A DNA stretch of 64,000 nt from Sinohyriopsis cumingii (GCA_028554795.2 CM068839.1:86201540-86265539), one strand, 5' to 3'. Positions 34,419-44,242 are shown, counted from the stretch's first letter. Numbers and translations are program-made. Notes: generated from the letters alone by a model not told the origin.

Positions 34419-34934
34419 ATGGAGCAAAATATGGACGAGTTTGTGAAGCATCCTGTCATTAGGAATTACGAATCAAGTCGTAATGGTGTGATCAGAAATT
34501 GCAGGTTGAAGAGACCAGTTGGTGTTATTAGTAATACTGGTTATCTAAGGTTCAATGCTGGAAACAAAAGATATTATTGTCATCGTTTCGTATTCGAATG
34601 TATCTTTGGGGTGATTAAAGATGGTCTTGTGATTGATCATATTGATGGAATCAAAATTAATAACAATTTATCCAATCTGAGGGTTGTCATGCAAAGTAAG
34701 AATTGCAGACTTGGAAACACCGGTTATAATAATAAAACTGCCAAAGCAGTTTTATCTATAAATTTAGAGACGGGTGAAGAGAAAATATTTCAATCGATCT
34801 ATGCAGCTGGAAAATACTTTGATACTGAAAGACATTCGATATATTTTTTGGCGGAAAATATAACCAGATCAGCTTTTTCTAAAAAATATGATAAAAAATT
34901 ATCTTCCAATATCAATAATGGAGATAAATCGTGA
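34419..34934 (+). CDS. HNH endonuclease with NUMOD-like C-terminus
   Basis: This intact 171-residue frame is the orthologue of 59731-60228. The HNH core lies at residues 55-95 (VIDHIDGIKINNNLSNLRV, then CRLGNTGYNNKT). It is followed by a NUMOD1-like DNA-binding segment (VLSINLETGEEKIFQSI). Such domain pairs are known from phage and organelle homing endonucleases. Its fixed position in two elements suggests a resident gene rather than a recent homing insertion. The target is unknown. Confidence 0.82.
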   Translation: MEQNMDEFVKHPVIRNYESSRNGVIRNCRLKRPVGVISNTGYLRFNAGNKRYYCHRFVFECIFGVIKDGLVIDHIDGIKINNNLSNLRVVMQSKNCRLGNTGYNNKTAKAVLSINLETGEEKIFQSIYAAGKYFDTERHSIYFLAENITRSAFSKKYDKKLSSNINNGDKS

Positions 34935-34965
34935 AAGGAGCGCAGTTGAAATTACTGCAACTAAT

Positions 34966-35214
34966 TTATGTGTTGTAATGACCGGGTTCTGGCGTGAATG
35001 CTGAATGAGTAGCCTCCGAATCCCAATCTTCCGTAGATGGTATAACCGTAGAATCTTCTGCCGGTACAACTACTGTTAGTTTATTTAGTATTAATTTCGC
35101 GTATTCCAGGTGAAGTGATGATCTATTAATTTCGCCAGCAACACAATCAACGATAAATACTTTTTCTTTTTGTGTTATTGCGGCCCAGTCAGCGTAAATT
35201 ATTTCTTCACTCAT
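34966..35214 (-). CDS. Acidic small protein, unknown
   Basis: An 82-residue frame from the ATG at 35214 with a good AT-rich upstream. It is Glu/Asp/Thr-rich towards the C-terminus, with no Cys cluster. It has no visible counterpart in element 3 at the same place and I recognise no family. It could be an accessory gene of element 2. Confidence 0.4.
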   Translation of the reverse strand: MSEEIIYADWAAITQKEKVFIVDCVAGEINRSSLHLEYAKLILNKLTVVVPAEDSTVIPSTEDWDSEATHSAFTPEPGHYNT

Positions 35215-35907
35215 ATATAAGTAATTATTATATATTTAAATCGTAAAATTATACCTGAAGAAGGGGCATAACTCCGTTGAGCATCTCATGTAATTGAGTT
35301 ACTTCCCTTTGACCGTGTCACGGATCCGGATACACGTGTTTACGATCTATTTCAAATTTGCGATGTACAAAACCGCATTTATTTTGATCTGTCTACGGGA
35401 AGAATATCAGTTATTACTTATATCAGTGACTGCATTTAGCATTCACCTAGTTCGCAGTGTTGCGGTTTGGTCTATTTGTTATAGTGCTGAGTGGCCTAAT
35501 CGTTCGGTGTGTCTACAGTTGGCAGTTAGCCAGAACGTTCTACCGGTATATATGTTATCATGAAAAATAACTAACTTTTTAAATCTGTCTGATATTCAGA
35601 ACTGAGAGGTTTCACAGGAATACTTCCCGATTTTTAACTTGTATTTAGATTTTGTTCCTGATTCGCCACGATGTCTGCAGTGTGGCGGTTTGGTTCACTC
35701 GTGTTAATAACAAGTGTCCGTCTGCAGTGTTGGCAGTTAGCCAGAACGTTCTTTATGTTATCATGAAAAATAACTAACTTTTTAAATCTGACTTATGCGT
35801 TTTATCTGTGTGCAGAACAGAAAAATTGGTTAGATTTCTTCAGTGATGGTTAGCTATATAATAACTTTTAAAACGTATGTAATCAGATTAGAACCATGGC
35901 GCAAGTG

Positions 35908-35950
35908 TAGCGCAGCTGACTCTCATTCTGGGAGTCTGCGGTTCGAATCT
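35908..35950 (+). promoter_or_regulatory. tRNA-like A box and B box pair (possible Pol III promoter or SINE head)
   Basis: TAGCGCAGCTGA (35908-35919) fits the A box and GGTTCGAATCT (35940-35950) fits the B box, with tRNA-like spacing. TTTT runs follow at 35991-35994. No full cloverleaf can be drawn, so a tRNA gene is not called. It may be the head of a SINE or an internal promoter for a small RNA. Confidence 0.45.
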
Positions 35951-36005
35951 CCTGACGGGCTATATTGCCGATGGTACCGATTAGTAGGGTCTTTTCTATA
36001 TAAAA

Positions 36006-36162
36006 GTGGGGGCGCCAACAGCCCGTGTACATCTCACACTACGGTTTCGTAGTGTGACTGCATTTTAGCAGCCCCGGGATTTTCTCCTGGGGGGTGTACA
36101 TTGGCGCATAGACGATCTTCTGTTAGAAAAATTCTCCGGAGATATGTCTGTGCACGCCCCCA
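36006..36162. repeat. Multi-branched foldback, element 2
   Basis: The outer pairing is TGGGGGCG (36007-36014) with CGCCCCCA (36155-36162) or, alternatively, GCGCCAA (36012-36018) with TTGGCGC (36101-36107). TGTACA (36026-36031) pairs with TGTACA (36095-36100). Inside are arm 1, TCACACTACG-GTTT-CGTAGTGTGA (36034-36057), and arm 2, CCCCGGGA-TTTTC-TCCTGGGG (36072-36092). The overall shape is a two-armed T on a stem. Confidence 0.8.
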
Positions 36163-36410
36163 AAATAAACAGTAGCGTGGATGTAAAAGCTCTACGTCAC
36201 ATGGGTACCCACGAAAAACATTCAGAAAGAATGTTGGCTAAAAAGAAACGATCATGGGATGCCGAGAAAAGACCATAACAAAGGTCTCACGGGACAAAAG
36301 TCTTAACCGACAAAGTCTCAAACAAAGAATCCCTTGGAGACACACAGGCCAGTGCAGGAATACCCATGAATGATAACCGCTCATCATGCTACTGTTTATT
36401 TTTGTTAAAA

Positions 36411-36938
36411 TTTATTTATTCTGAAATATATTTTATTTATTCTGATATATATAATATTTATTCTGAAATATTTTATTTATTCTGAAATATATAATATTTA
36501 TTCTGAAATATTTTATTTATTCTGAAATATATTATATTTATTCTGAAATATTTTATTTATTCTGATATATATATTTATTCTGATATATTTTATTGATTCT
36601 GATATATTTTATTTATTCTGATATATATAATATTTATTCTGATATATATAATATTTATTCTGAAATATATAATATTTATTCTGATATATTTTATTTATTC
36701 TGATATATTTTATTTATTCTGATATATATATATAATATTTATTCTGATATATATAATATTTATTCTGATATATCTAATATTTATTCTGATATATTTTATT
36801 TATTCTGACATATTTTATTTATTCTGATTTATATAATATTTATTCTGAAATATATAATATTTATTCTGAAATATATAATATTTATTCTGAAATATTTTAT
36901 TTATTCTGAAATATATAATATTTATTCTGAAATATTTT
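36411..36938. repeat. AT-rich tandem array (TTTATTCTGAAATATA type)
   Basis: More than 25 imperfect units of about 16-20 bp contain TTATTCTGA(A/T)ATAT. It lies between the foldback and the virion operon. Confidence 0.92.
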
Positions 36939-36956
36939 TTATTTGATCGATTTGAG

Positions 36957-37077
36957 TACCAACCACCCCATCAAAACAAACAAACTGATTGATTTACATG
37001 ATTTTAAGTACCAACCACCCCATCAAAACAAACAAACTGATTGATTTACATGATTTTAAGTACCAACCACCCCATCA
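36957..37077. repeat. 52 bp tandem repeat, 2.3 copies
   Basis: Units begin TACCAACCACCCCATCAAAA at 36957, 37009 and 37061, with an exact 52 bp period. Confidence 0.93.
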
Positions 37078-37147
37078 TTTCTGAATAAATAAAATATTTC
37101 AGATTATAAAAATTATCTCAGAATAAATAAAATATTTCTGAAAATCA

Positions 37148-38587
37148 TTAAGATTTCACATACAGATTCACTATCAATTCCTCTCCCCGTAGGTCAATTA
37201 AGTGTCCTATGTGGTCAGTTAGTTTAAAATTTATTCGTGTTAGTGCATTATTATGACACCGCAGATAAACAGGATCGGTTGGTACTTGCACGATTAAATC
37301 GCCAGGCGGCACTTGTGGTGTGAACGTGTATAAAATGTGTCCTTGTTGAGCAGGATTTGATTTTCCTAGATCTATACTGTAGCTGCCATCGATCACATCA
37401 CAAACGAGATTAACTGCAACCGTCGAAGTTATATTAACGATTCCTGGTGATACGTGTCTGCCGCCGCCGTATGGATCATTGTTATGTTTGAAAACAGTTG
37501 CTGGCGGGGCTATTTTTCTCCATGATTCGATGATTTTAGGAAAGTTTTCCGTGATAAGATCGTTGAGTGATTTTTTTTATTCATCGATTTTAAATTCTGG
37601 TATTACAAAAGTTGGTAATTGTTGTTCAGTTATTTTGTAATGATTGAGAAACCATGGTTTAGCTGCATAATTATCAATAATTTCATCACCGTGGCGAATC
37701 ATATTATAAATGATAGTTTTATTAATGTATCTAAGATCTGATATAACCTGATTTAGATGTTTTATCGTCTCAACGATTTGCTGTTTCACATCATCGCTGT
37801 AGATATCAGAAAAGAAATTTCGCAGTTTGTTGATTGATTGTTTAAATTCAAATTTAATAGGTTCGAAATATGATTTAATAAATCCTTCATCAACGAGTGG
37901 ATTTACTCTAACATTTTCAATAGTGCGCACATTATTTATTATTTGAGGGAGCAGTTCACCATCAGGAGCAGCAAAATAAGATCTAAATCCAGTCCACGTC
38001 CACGGGTATTTGCCTCGGTATTTGAGAGTTTTTATAAACGATTTTTCATCTGTAATAAAATCACCCCGACGTGGTTCTGGTGGTCCATGATATTCTGGTG
38101 GGATTTCAGGCCAACCTAGTACTGATCTTATCGATGATTGATAAATATCAACGGCGTAATCAGGAGAATGTATTTCAATCGTAGAAGATAACGTCGGCTC
38201 ATGAACGTTAATTGATATTTTTGCTTCTTTTCCCGTTATTGATTTCATTCTGCGCTGAAATTCCTCATTAATCTCTTCAATCTCATAACTACCAGTCGGC
38301 AATCCAACAACAATCCAGTCAGGTGTTCCATCATCTTTATTTTTATTAGCAAATATAAGCGAGTTGTTTGCCGGTGTTCCATTAAATGATTTCGATCTGA
38401 TATTTGGCCAACTGTAATACACTCGTAATTGTGCTAGTGCAATTTCTTTTACTGGGATTGCAGTTGGAAAATTAACATTAAATTCAGGATTAATTGAACT
38501 TACTGAGATCATCGTGGTCTGGTGCGGAGTTGTGTTTGTCACGATCTGCTGTTGTAGATCCAGTGATGTCATTATTAATACTTGCAC
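37148..38587 (-). pseudogene. Minor virion protein (beta-rich, possible penton/spike component)
   Basis: The frame runs from 38587 to 37148 (about 479 codons) with one in-frame TAA at 37577-37579. Upstream of it the protein has SSINPEFNVNFPTAIPVKEI and a GSYEIEEINEEFQRR segment. Downstream is VSPGIVNITSTVAVNLVCDV and a C-terminal beta-rich end (LRCHNNALTRINFKLTD). The element 3 homologue (62925-64000) preserves both parts, which confirms a single gene. Related proteins accompany capsid genes in other Polinton/adintovirus elements; the exact capsid position is inferred. It overlaps the upstream membrane-protein gene by about 98 bases. Confidence 0.72.
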
Positions 38588-39017
38588 TTTTAATATCAGT
38601 ATAGTTGTATAAGCTAATCATTTCTGTAAACTCAAAATCGGATATAATTCCATCATTAAGACCTGCTGATAACAACGAAGATAATTTTGTGTATGCTACC
38701 GTCACCGTGTGCAACTTTATTATGTAATCGGATAATTTTTTATTCGTGCAGGTATTTATCTTTTTTGTAATGATATTTAACACACCTGCAATTGATGTTG
38801 TAGCTGAAATACAGATTGTTACAGCTACTGGCGCCATCATTATTATCGTTGATAATAATACGCCTGTGGATACAACAGCAGCGGATACTGAATAAACGAT
38901 TACGTCAACGATAACTAATCGTCGTCGATATTTCTTTATTTTTATCGTATATTGTCCGACTCGATTTTTTAAGTTCGTTTGCCATTCACGTGCTTGATTA
39001 TACCTGTAGGTACTCAT
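38490..39017 (-). CDS. Membrane protein with paired hydrophobic segments
   Basis: This intact 175-residue frame has a basic N-terminal helix (KIKKYRRRL), two adjacent hydrophobic stretches (about residues 35-58 and 62-82, VDVIVYSVSAAVVSTGVLLS and MMAPVAVTICISATTSIAGV), and a polar Asp/Ser-rich tail. No signal peptide is evident. It lies in the virion operon between fibre and minor capsid genes, so a virion membrane or lysis-related role is possible. I do not recognise a named family. Confidence 0.62.
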   Translation of the reverse strand: MSTYRYNQAREWQTNLKNRVGQYTIKIKKYRRRLVIVDVIVYSVSAAVVSTGVLLSTIIMMAPVAVTICISATTSIAGVLNIITKKINTCTNKKLSDYIIKLHTVTVAYTKLSSLLSAGLNDGIISDFEFTEMISLYNYTDIKSASINNDITGSTTADRDKHNSAPDHDDLSKFN

Positions 39018-39023
39018 TATATT

Positions 39024-40085
39024 TTATACAGTAACCAATTCAGGTGTTTCAGCTACAAATTCTAGACACCACCAGAAAGATGCTGCGGTTAATTTCTTAT
39101 CAGCTGCTTCCAGAATAAATACTTCTTCGTTTCCGTTATTTAATACTATAGACACAACTCCAGAAAACCTATCGGTGGAATGACGCCATGGGTACGTTGT
39201 AAAAATCTCGAATTTTGCAGCACTAAACACAGACAGCCTGTACATGCCAGTGACCGTTGCGGTATATTTGATAGTTTTATTTTGCTGTGACCATGTTGCG
39301 AATCCAGATGACACCGTGCATACGATATTGGTAATATGCCCGGGAGTTATTCCGGCTGAAATTTTAATCAGACTAATTTTGTTAACGATATCAGGAATTC
39401 CACTTACGACATCTTCTAATGTTTTTTTAGTAGTGTCTAGGTTAGTTTTGATATCAGAAAGTTTTATGTCGACGGCGTGCGTACTGCCGAAGAATTTATC
39501 GATGGCTTCATCGGTTTTTTGAAAATTTCGTCGAAATCTTCCCAAAGCGCCCACGTGCACATCATACTCGGCCCGCAACGTGGATAATTTGCTATCTACG
39601 GTGCTGTGCTCAGCCTGTAACGTAGATAATTTACCGTTAACGGTATTGTAGTTGACGTCGATGTATTTTTTCGTTGCGGCATCTTCGTCGGATGTTGGAT
39701 CTCTTAATACTGTTATCTTGTTTCCGTTCATGCTGAGTTCACCTGTCATTGTGTCGCCGGTGTTTCTTACACGATTAGCAACACTTTTTGCAATTTCATC
39801 TCTGATGGTTTTAAACGATATACTTGAATCCCTGATTCTGCCACCGTCAGTAAACACAGGAATGTTATCCATGACCGCACCGAGTACTCGTCGAACTATA
39901 TAATTCCATTTGATATTGCTAGTTTTTAGTTTTCCGTATCGGTCCTGAAAAAGAACAACCTCATCTGGGTCAACTCCAGCTAGGTTCATAATATCAGCGA
40001 GCTCATCTTTAGTCGCGTACTTCGACAGATCAATGTCGGATTTTTTTTTTCTTACTGGCAGAAGAAGATCTTCCATAAATATCAA
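39024..40085 (-). CDS. Fibre-like attachment protein
   Basis: This intact 353-residue protein has N-terminal anchor-like residues (DLSKYATKDELAD). A phage-fibre repeat motif follows (NTGDTMTGELSMNGNKIT with DPTSDEDAATKKYID, residues about 105-145), then a heptad-rich shaft (KLSTLQAEHSTVDSKLSTL). The beta-rich C-terminal head (about residues 245-353, TATVTGMYRLSVFSAAKF) resembles C1q/TNF-like trimeric domains. The layout is that of a trimeric fibre that would bind a host surface. The ligand is unknown. Confidence 0.75.
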   Translation of the reverse strand: MIFMEDLLLPVRKKKSDIDLSKYATKDELADIMNLAGVDPDEVVLFQDRYGKLKTSNIKWNYIVRRVLGAVMDNIPVFTDGGRIRDSSISFKTIRDEIAKSVANRVRNTGDTMTGELSMNGNKITVLRDPTSDEDAATKKYIDVNYNTVNGKLSTLQAEHSTVDSKLSTLRAEYDVHVGALGRFRRNFQKTDEAIDKFFGSTHAVDIKLSDIKTNLDTTKKTLEDVVSGIPDIVNKISLIKISAGITPGHITNIVCTVSSGFATWSQQNKTIKYTATVTGMYRLSVFSAAKFEIFTTYPWRHSTDRFSGVVSIVLNNGNEEVFILEAADKKLTAASFWWCLEFVAETPELVTV

Positions 40086-40555
40086 CCATTATAATGAGAT
40101 CTATTGTTTAAAACGAAGCGGTTACTTGTATAATCATGCACGACTTTATGTGGCGGTTTGGATGACTTTGATATAGTGTCGAGTACATTAATTACTTCAC
40201 TGCCTCATATTGGCGGATCTGTCATTGTTTGTGTTGGTAGCGTTGAATACCAAACCGCTGCGTGAAGTGGCGCGACATACTTGATAAACTCACGAGGTGG
40301 AGCTAACCCGTACGAATCAAAATAAACGATTCCACGTGGATCAATTGCATACGCGGTCCAATGAGTACCAGGTCCAGAACGTTCATCGAGATTAATAATA
40401 CCTGTTTCAGCGCTGTTTGGTCGGTTCGGTAATTGATCTCGCATAAAAACACCTCTGAAGTTTTTTATTTTTAGTTGTTTGGCGGAATCAAGTAAATCAA
40501 AATTTGATGCTGAAATTAACGAAGAGATCCTGGAAGCCTCAGACCTTTTCCCCAA
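40082..40555 (-). pseudogene. Adenain-like cysteine protease with TGA at the catalytic Cys position
   Basis: The N-terminal block FRGVFMRDQLP, the His of GTHWTAY (40360-40345) and the acidic YFDSYG fit an adenovirus-type (C5) protease. The expected Q...CG block reads TQTMTDPPI-stop-GSEVINVL, with TGA at 40205-40207 exactly where Cys is expected. The same frame continues to 40084. Family members process capsid precursors such as the pVI/pX-like protein encoded next door. No clear ATG precedes the conserved start; 40555 is a TTG. It is probably a nonsense mutation, though TGA could in principle encode selenocysteine. Confidence 0.75.
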
Positions 40556-40968
40556 CGAGATCCCGGTAATCTTAATCCGGTCCCTCTTTTTTTTAATCCT
40601 CGCCCTGTCGCTTTCTTTAGAGCCATTCCAGCAGCTGTTCCAACAGCACCTAGCGCCGCTGTCTTTGCTACAGCAGGTGCCGCTGCGGCAATTAATGCTG
40701 GAATATCCGCGAGAAGTGGAAAAATACCGCCTGTTTTAATTGAATCTTTAACCGCACCCGAAGAGAGATTAAGTTTGACGCCTGTCTTTGATTGTTTAGC
40801 GCTGTTGAAATGCTTAAGTTGACGTTCTGATAATGATAATTTATTTTGACCGCCCGTGATCTGATCTCGCTTTAGTGATAATTTCATTCCGCAGTTTTTT
40901 GCTGAATTTGATTGAAGGTTTTTAATCTGACCAGGAGTCAGACTGACACTAATGTGATGATATGGCAT
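40516..40968 (-). CDS. Amphipathic core/membrane-active protein (pVI/pX-like)
   Basis: A 150-residue protein with a polar N-terminal half (Lys/Ser/Gln), a strongly hydrophobic Ala/Gly-rich helix (LLADIPALIAAAAPAVAKTA, residues about 86-105) and a basic Gly/Arg/Leu-rich tail containing repeated LRLPGSRWGKG-type units. This is like adenovirus pVI/pX precursors that are cleaved by the viral protease. It overlaps the start of the protease gene. The membrane-active role is inferred from composition and context. Confidence 0.65.
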   Translation of the reverse strand: MPYHHISVSLTPGQIKNLQSNSAKNCGMKLSLKRDQITGGQNKLSLSERQLKHFNSAKQSKTGVKLNLSSGAVKDSIKTGGIFPLLADIPALIAAAAPAVAKTAALGAVGTAAGMALKKATGRGLKKRGTGLRLPGSRWGKGLRLPGSLR

Positions 40969-41002
40969 TTTATGATAATACTCGTGTTTTTAAATAACAT
41001 GA

Positions 41003-42427
41003 TTAAAGATTTTCCACTGGTGCATCAACGACTCTCATTCGTCCACTACCACCTTCAAGTAACATCGTTTTGTCACTGAGTATGACAGTGATTGCTCTGT
41101 AGAAGGCACCACCAGCTGGCGGGTCATTAACACGAGCTCGAAAGTGTATATCAGCTACAGATTGCTTGGATAAATCAAGATGCTCCAGCGAAAAGTAATA
41201 AATCGATTACAGCTCTGTAAAATCTAACTGTGATATTTGCAGCCCAGTATCCACATTTTGATCACGTCCCATAAATGACATCAAACGATGATATGCACGA
41301 GCTACATGGTTTTGAGCGAAATTTAATAATATATCTTCTGATGGTTCCTGGTGCCCATTTATTCTTAACGAAACCTCGTTAACCCCAAGTTGATCAAATA
41401 TCATATATGAATGTAATTGGCTATTCATCCGTTCGTTATTTTGCAGCGCAATAAAAATATGTCGCGGGGCGGAAACTCCCTGTTGCGAAGCTATATTCCA
41501 TGTGAATAAACCATTAATATTACTTTGAACAGCATCTGTAGTTACTGTTAACCATGATAGCAATGATTTACCGCCTTGATCCATAAAAGAGATTAATTTT
41601 TGTTCTTCAGCAATAGATGGAATCATTACTGGCATCCACAATGAAAGCTTCGTTATATTTACTTTACCAGCATCAACAATATCAGCACCTCGCCATATTG
41701 GATCATTATCATCACCTTTTCTAAATAACACAACTGTGTGTTTAGCTCCGAAGATGACCTTTCTGACATTTCTGCAAAATCCAAAAATGTGAGACAATGG
41801 AATTGCACATGAGAAATTTCTATTGTTTTCTGACAATGCTTTTCGGCGTGTTGCAAAGCCTAGGTTGTAATTACCATCAGCCTTTTTTATAATATCAAAA
41901 GAAGCAGCTGGTCTGGCTTCATATCCAAGGTTAACTGCTAGTTGTGGATCATCTGCAGTATCTTGTGGTGTCCGTAATTTAATATACGGATTATGGTTGG
42001 CGTGGTTAGTAATATCTTTAGCAAACATCATTGTTGGACCGGCTGATCTTGTGTAATCATCAGAATATCTCGCTAGACCAATTATTGTTGTAGCAACATC
42101 AACATCATTCTGAATCGATTCGATATTTTTTCCATCAATCATGTATGTGGCGCTACTAAACAGTGCCATAATCCCATTGTTAACAAAACCAACTCGCAAA
42201 TTGTTACCGTAGTTAGTATTATCCGCCTTTACAAGTTCACCTTCTACTTCAATAAACGCCTCAGCGGGCAAGAAATATCTGCTTGTATCCTGAACCTGTA
42301 ATTCGATTCTCCCCCGCTGATTTGGTTGTCTTGATTCATAGGAATAAAATTGATAATCACGTATTGATTCATCTTTGAGGACCGGTGCATCCATGTCAAA
42401 TGCTGGGTCAGACATACGCTTGAACAT
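41003..42427 (-). pseudogene. Major capsid protein (double jelly-roll type)
   Basis: The frame runs from 42427 through 41003, about 474 codons, with one in-frame TAA at 41207-41209 that would remove the last 67 residues. Typical features are RYFLPAEAFIEVEGEL, ATYMIDGKNIESIQNDVD and IPLSHIFGFCRNVRKVIFG. The composition is beta-rich and matches Polinton/adintovirus hexon-like capsid proteins in length. It is the main shell subunit. Its neighbours in the operon are small core proteins and the protease. The last part is well conserved in composition (GGSGRMRVVDAPVE), suggesting a recent stop. Confidence 0.85.
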
Positions 42428-42460
42428 TTTATTATAATTATCAATTTTCCAAATGGTGAT

Positions 42461-42886
42461 CTAAAGACCGCTTCCAGCTATTAAATTTGCTGTTATATTT
42501 CTTTCTGCTTCTTCAGATAATTCCGCTAGTTTTTTATTTGCAGCTTGATTTATTATTTTACTGACATTTGCTGGCATAACTTCAGTGCTGGCCAGTTTTA
42601 TTGGTTGCTGTTGTTTTCTTCGTACTAATCGAGCTAGTCTGTCCTTGACAGTCGAGAACGCTTTACTGGCAAGATTACCAATAGCGCCAGGAATTTTATC
42701 ACGAACAGCTTCAATAGCCTTCATTCCTAATTGTTTTGCAATCGGTATTGCTTTTGGAGCCATCCTTCTAAATAGACCCTGAACAACATCACCAAGTCCA
42801 TCTCCGTAAATTACTTTGTAATTTGGCAGTCGTGAGTTTACTACCCTAACCATGATCGGTCCACGTTGAGCAGTGTGTATAGTCAT
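42461..42886 (-). CDS. Small basic core protein
   Basis: A 141-residue frame with a basic N-terminus (RRMAPKAIPIAKQLG), a middle Arg/Lys-rich segment (RLARLVRRKQQQ), and an acidic helix near the end (KKLAELSEEAERN). It begins 34 bases before the capsid gene in the operon. The composition suits DNA condensation or an internal capsid role. No specific family is recognised. Confidence 0.6.
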   Translation of the reverse strand: MTIHTAQRGPIMVRVVNSRLPNYKVIYGDGLGDVVQGLFRRMAPKAIPIAKQLGMKAIEAVRDKIPGAIGNLASKAFSTVKDRLARLVRRKQQQPIKLASTEVMPANVSKIINQAANKKLAELSEEAERNITANLIAGSGL

Positions 42887-42995
42887 TTTTATATACTAAT
42901 TAATTAATTGTTTAGTCGCTGTGATAATCATTGGCAATTTCATCAATAAAAGAACGATAAATACTGCGATCCATAATACCGCCCTGAAATAATCT

Positions 42996-43307
42996 TCAAC
43001 AAATATCAGATATTTCATTGGTTATTTCTGAAGAATTGTTTCCTGCTCGTTTTCCTTGAATCATTATTTCTAATCGTTGCACGTCAGAAAGAACACTGTT
43101 AGGACAGGCAATAAGACCATTTCCCAAACCGCTTCCAGTAGCACCTGATTCTTCTGGAGGTTTTGGTGGTTTTGCTGTTCTTTTTACATCCTGTAAAAAA
43201 TCTTTATACTCTGGATCATTAGTATCAATTCTTGAATTTTTAGATGAAAAATATAATGTAGGAACCCAAAATTTAGGAGCTATTGTTTCAACGTATTCAG
43301 GTTTCAT
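42996..43307 (-). CDS. Small virion-operon protein, unknown
   Basis: A 103-residue frame whose ATG overlaps the stop of the upstream gene (ATGA at 43304-43307), a sign of coupled translation or shared transcript. It contains a Pro-rich stretch (KPPKPPEESG) and a Gly-rich linker and no Cys cluster. Its function is not recognised. Confidence 0.62.
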   Translation of the reverse strand: MKPEYVETIAPKFWVPTLYFSSKNSRIDTNDPEYKDFLQDVKRTAKPPKPPEESGATGSGLGNGLIACPNSVLSDVQRLEIMIQGKRAGNNSSEITNEISDIC

Positions 43308-44242
43308 ATATTTTTTTTTCTGAATTTATAATGAAACCCAGCAATATTAATTAATTTATCTCGGTCAGTAAAAGTATTAAGAGCTTCATCGGTAAATACA
43401 TCTACAGGCTGAATATCTTTTTTTGGTTTTTCTGTCCGTTGCAGAGGTGGAGGAAGTTGATAAGAAGATTCTTGCTGGGTGGATTGCGGTGGAGAAGATT
43501 GTTGTTGTTTTGCTTGTTTCAGTTTCTCTCTATAAAGTCTTTTTACTCTTTCATCAAGACTTCTATATTCCAAATCATCATCTCTGGCTTGTTTTTTGTT
43601 TTTATATACACGATATATCCATTTAATAAGATTATCATCACTTACACTTTCATATCCAGGTTTTACAATTTTATGTTTATTAAACATACCAATTAATATT
43701 TTTCCAGGTAGTTCTTCATTTTTAGTATTTTTAATATCCTCGACAATCCCTTCCATAAATTTGTTAATCAATTTTACGTTTTCTTTTATTGGTTTACATG
43801 CAAGTTTTTTTTTCCTGTCGGCGAGTTCAGCACGAACTTCACCAGTAACTTCAGGTATTTCTTCGCCGATGGGTAGATGTTGAGCTGTAGCTATATCAGC
43901 TGGAAGATCTCGTAAAATCTTTTTTGTTTTCTTAGTTCTCGCCGCTATTTTTTCAGTTTTCTCAGCGGTTTGTTTTAATACTGGAAAAATACCCTTTTTC
44001 CTCTCCTTATCCTCCTCCGCAATATCTCCCCATATAGTTTTTTCAACAGCCGCTGAAGCTTTTTCGGTAGCTGTAGTGACGAGTTTAAATAACTTTTTAG
44101 TGTCTTCTTCGTACTCAACTTGTGATTGTTGCTGTGCTTGTAGGTTTTCTCTAAATGAATCTCTAACAGGAAGAAATTTCTTCATTGCTTCTAATCTTTC
44201 TCGAGCTAATCTAGCGGTGTGTGATTGCTTGGCTGGTGGCAT
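43304..44242 (-). CDS. Coiled-coil virion-operon protein
   Basis: A 312-residue intact frame and the first gene of the operon, 29 bases inside the right terminal repeat. It is Lys/Glu/Gln-rich with predicted helices (ARLARERLEAMKKF, KQTAEKTEKIAARTKKTKK), a Gln/Pro/Ser-rich linker (about residues 240-265) and a conserved-looking tail (DKLINIAGFHYKFRKKN). The distance to the terminal repeat suggests that the operon promoter lies in or beside the TIR. It is a possible scaffold or internal protein; this is inference. Confidence 0.6.
   Translation of the reverse strand: MPPAKQSHTARLARERLEAMKKFLPVRDSFRENLQAQQQSQVEYEEDTKKLFKLVTTATEKASAAVEKTIWGDIAEEDKERKKGIFPVLKQTAEKTEKIAARTKKTKKILRDLPADIATAQHLPIGEEIPEVTGEVRAELADRKKKLACKPIKENVKLINKFMEGIVEDIKNTKNEELPGKILIGMFNKHKIVKPGYESVSDDNLIKWIYRVYKNKKQARDDDLEYRSLDERVKRLYREKLKQAKQQQSSPPQSTQQESSYQLPPPLQRTEKPKKDIQPVDVFTDEALNTFTDRDKLINIAGFHYKFRKKNI

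Larger units (their letters stand above)
35215..37147. other. Central non-coding region of element 2
   Basis: This 1.9 kb divides the replication half from the virion half. It contains direct repeats of about 70 bp (35517-35587, 35724-35794), a tRNA-like A/B box pair (35908-35950), and a multi-branched foldback (36006-36162). An AT-rich tandem array (36411-36938) and a 52 bp tandem repeat (36957-37077) follow. The ORFs seen in it have no coding signature. The 35666 segment (GATGTCTGCAGTGTGGCGG) also occurs in host DNA at 45350 and 51325, so part of it may be an inserted host repeat. Confidence 0.7.

Noticed and set aside
35900..35960. tRNA gene in element 2
   Set aside because: The acceptor and T stems do not pair adequately; only the promoter-like boxes are recognisable.
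36957..37077. Possible CRISPR-like array
   Set aside because: The 52 bp units are directly adjacent with no variable spacers, in a eukaryotic context.
39024..40085. Prophage fragment, because of the phage-type fibre motif
   Set aside because: All neighbours are Polinton/adintovirus-type genes, and the host DNA has SINEs and LINEs.
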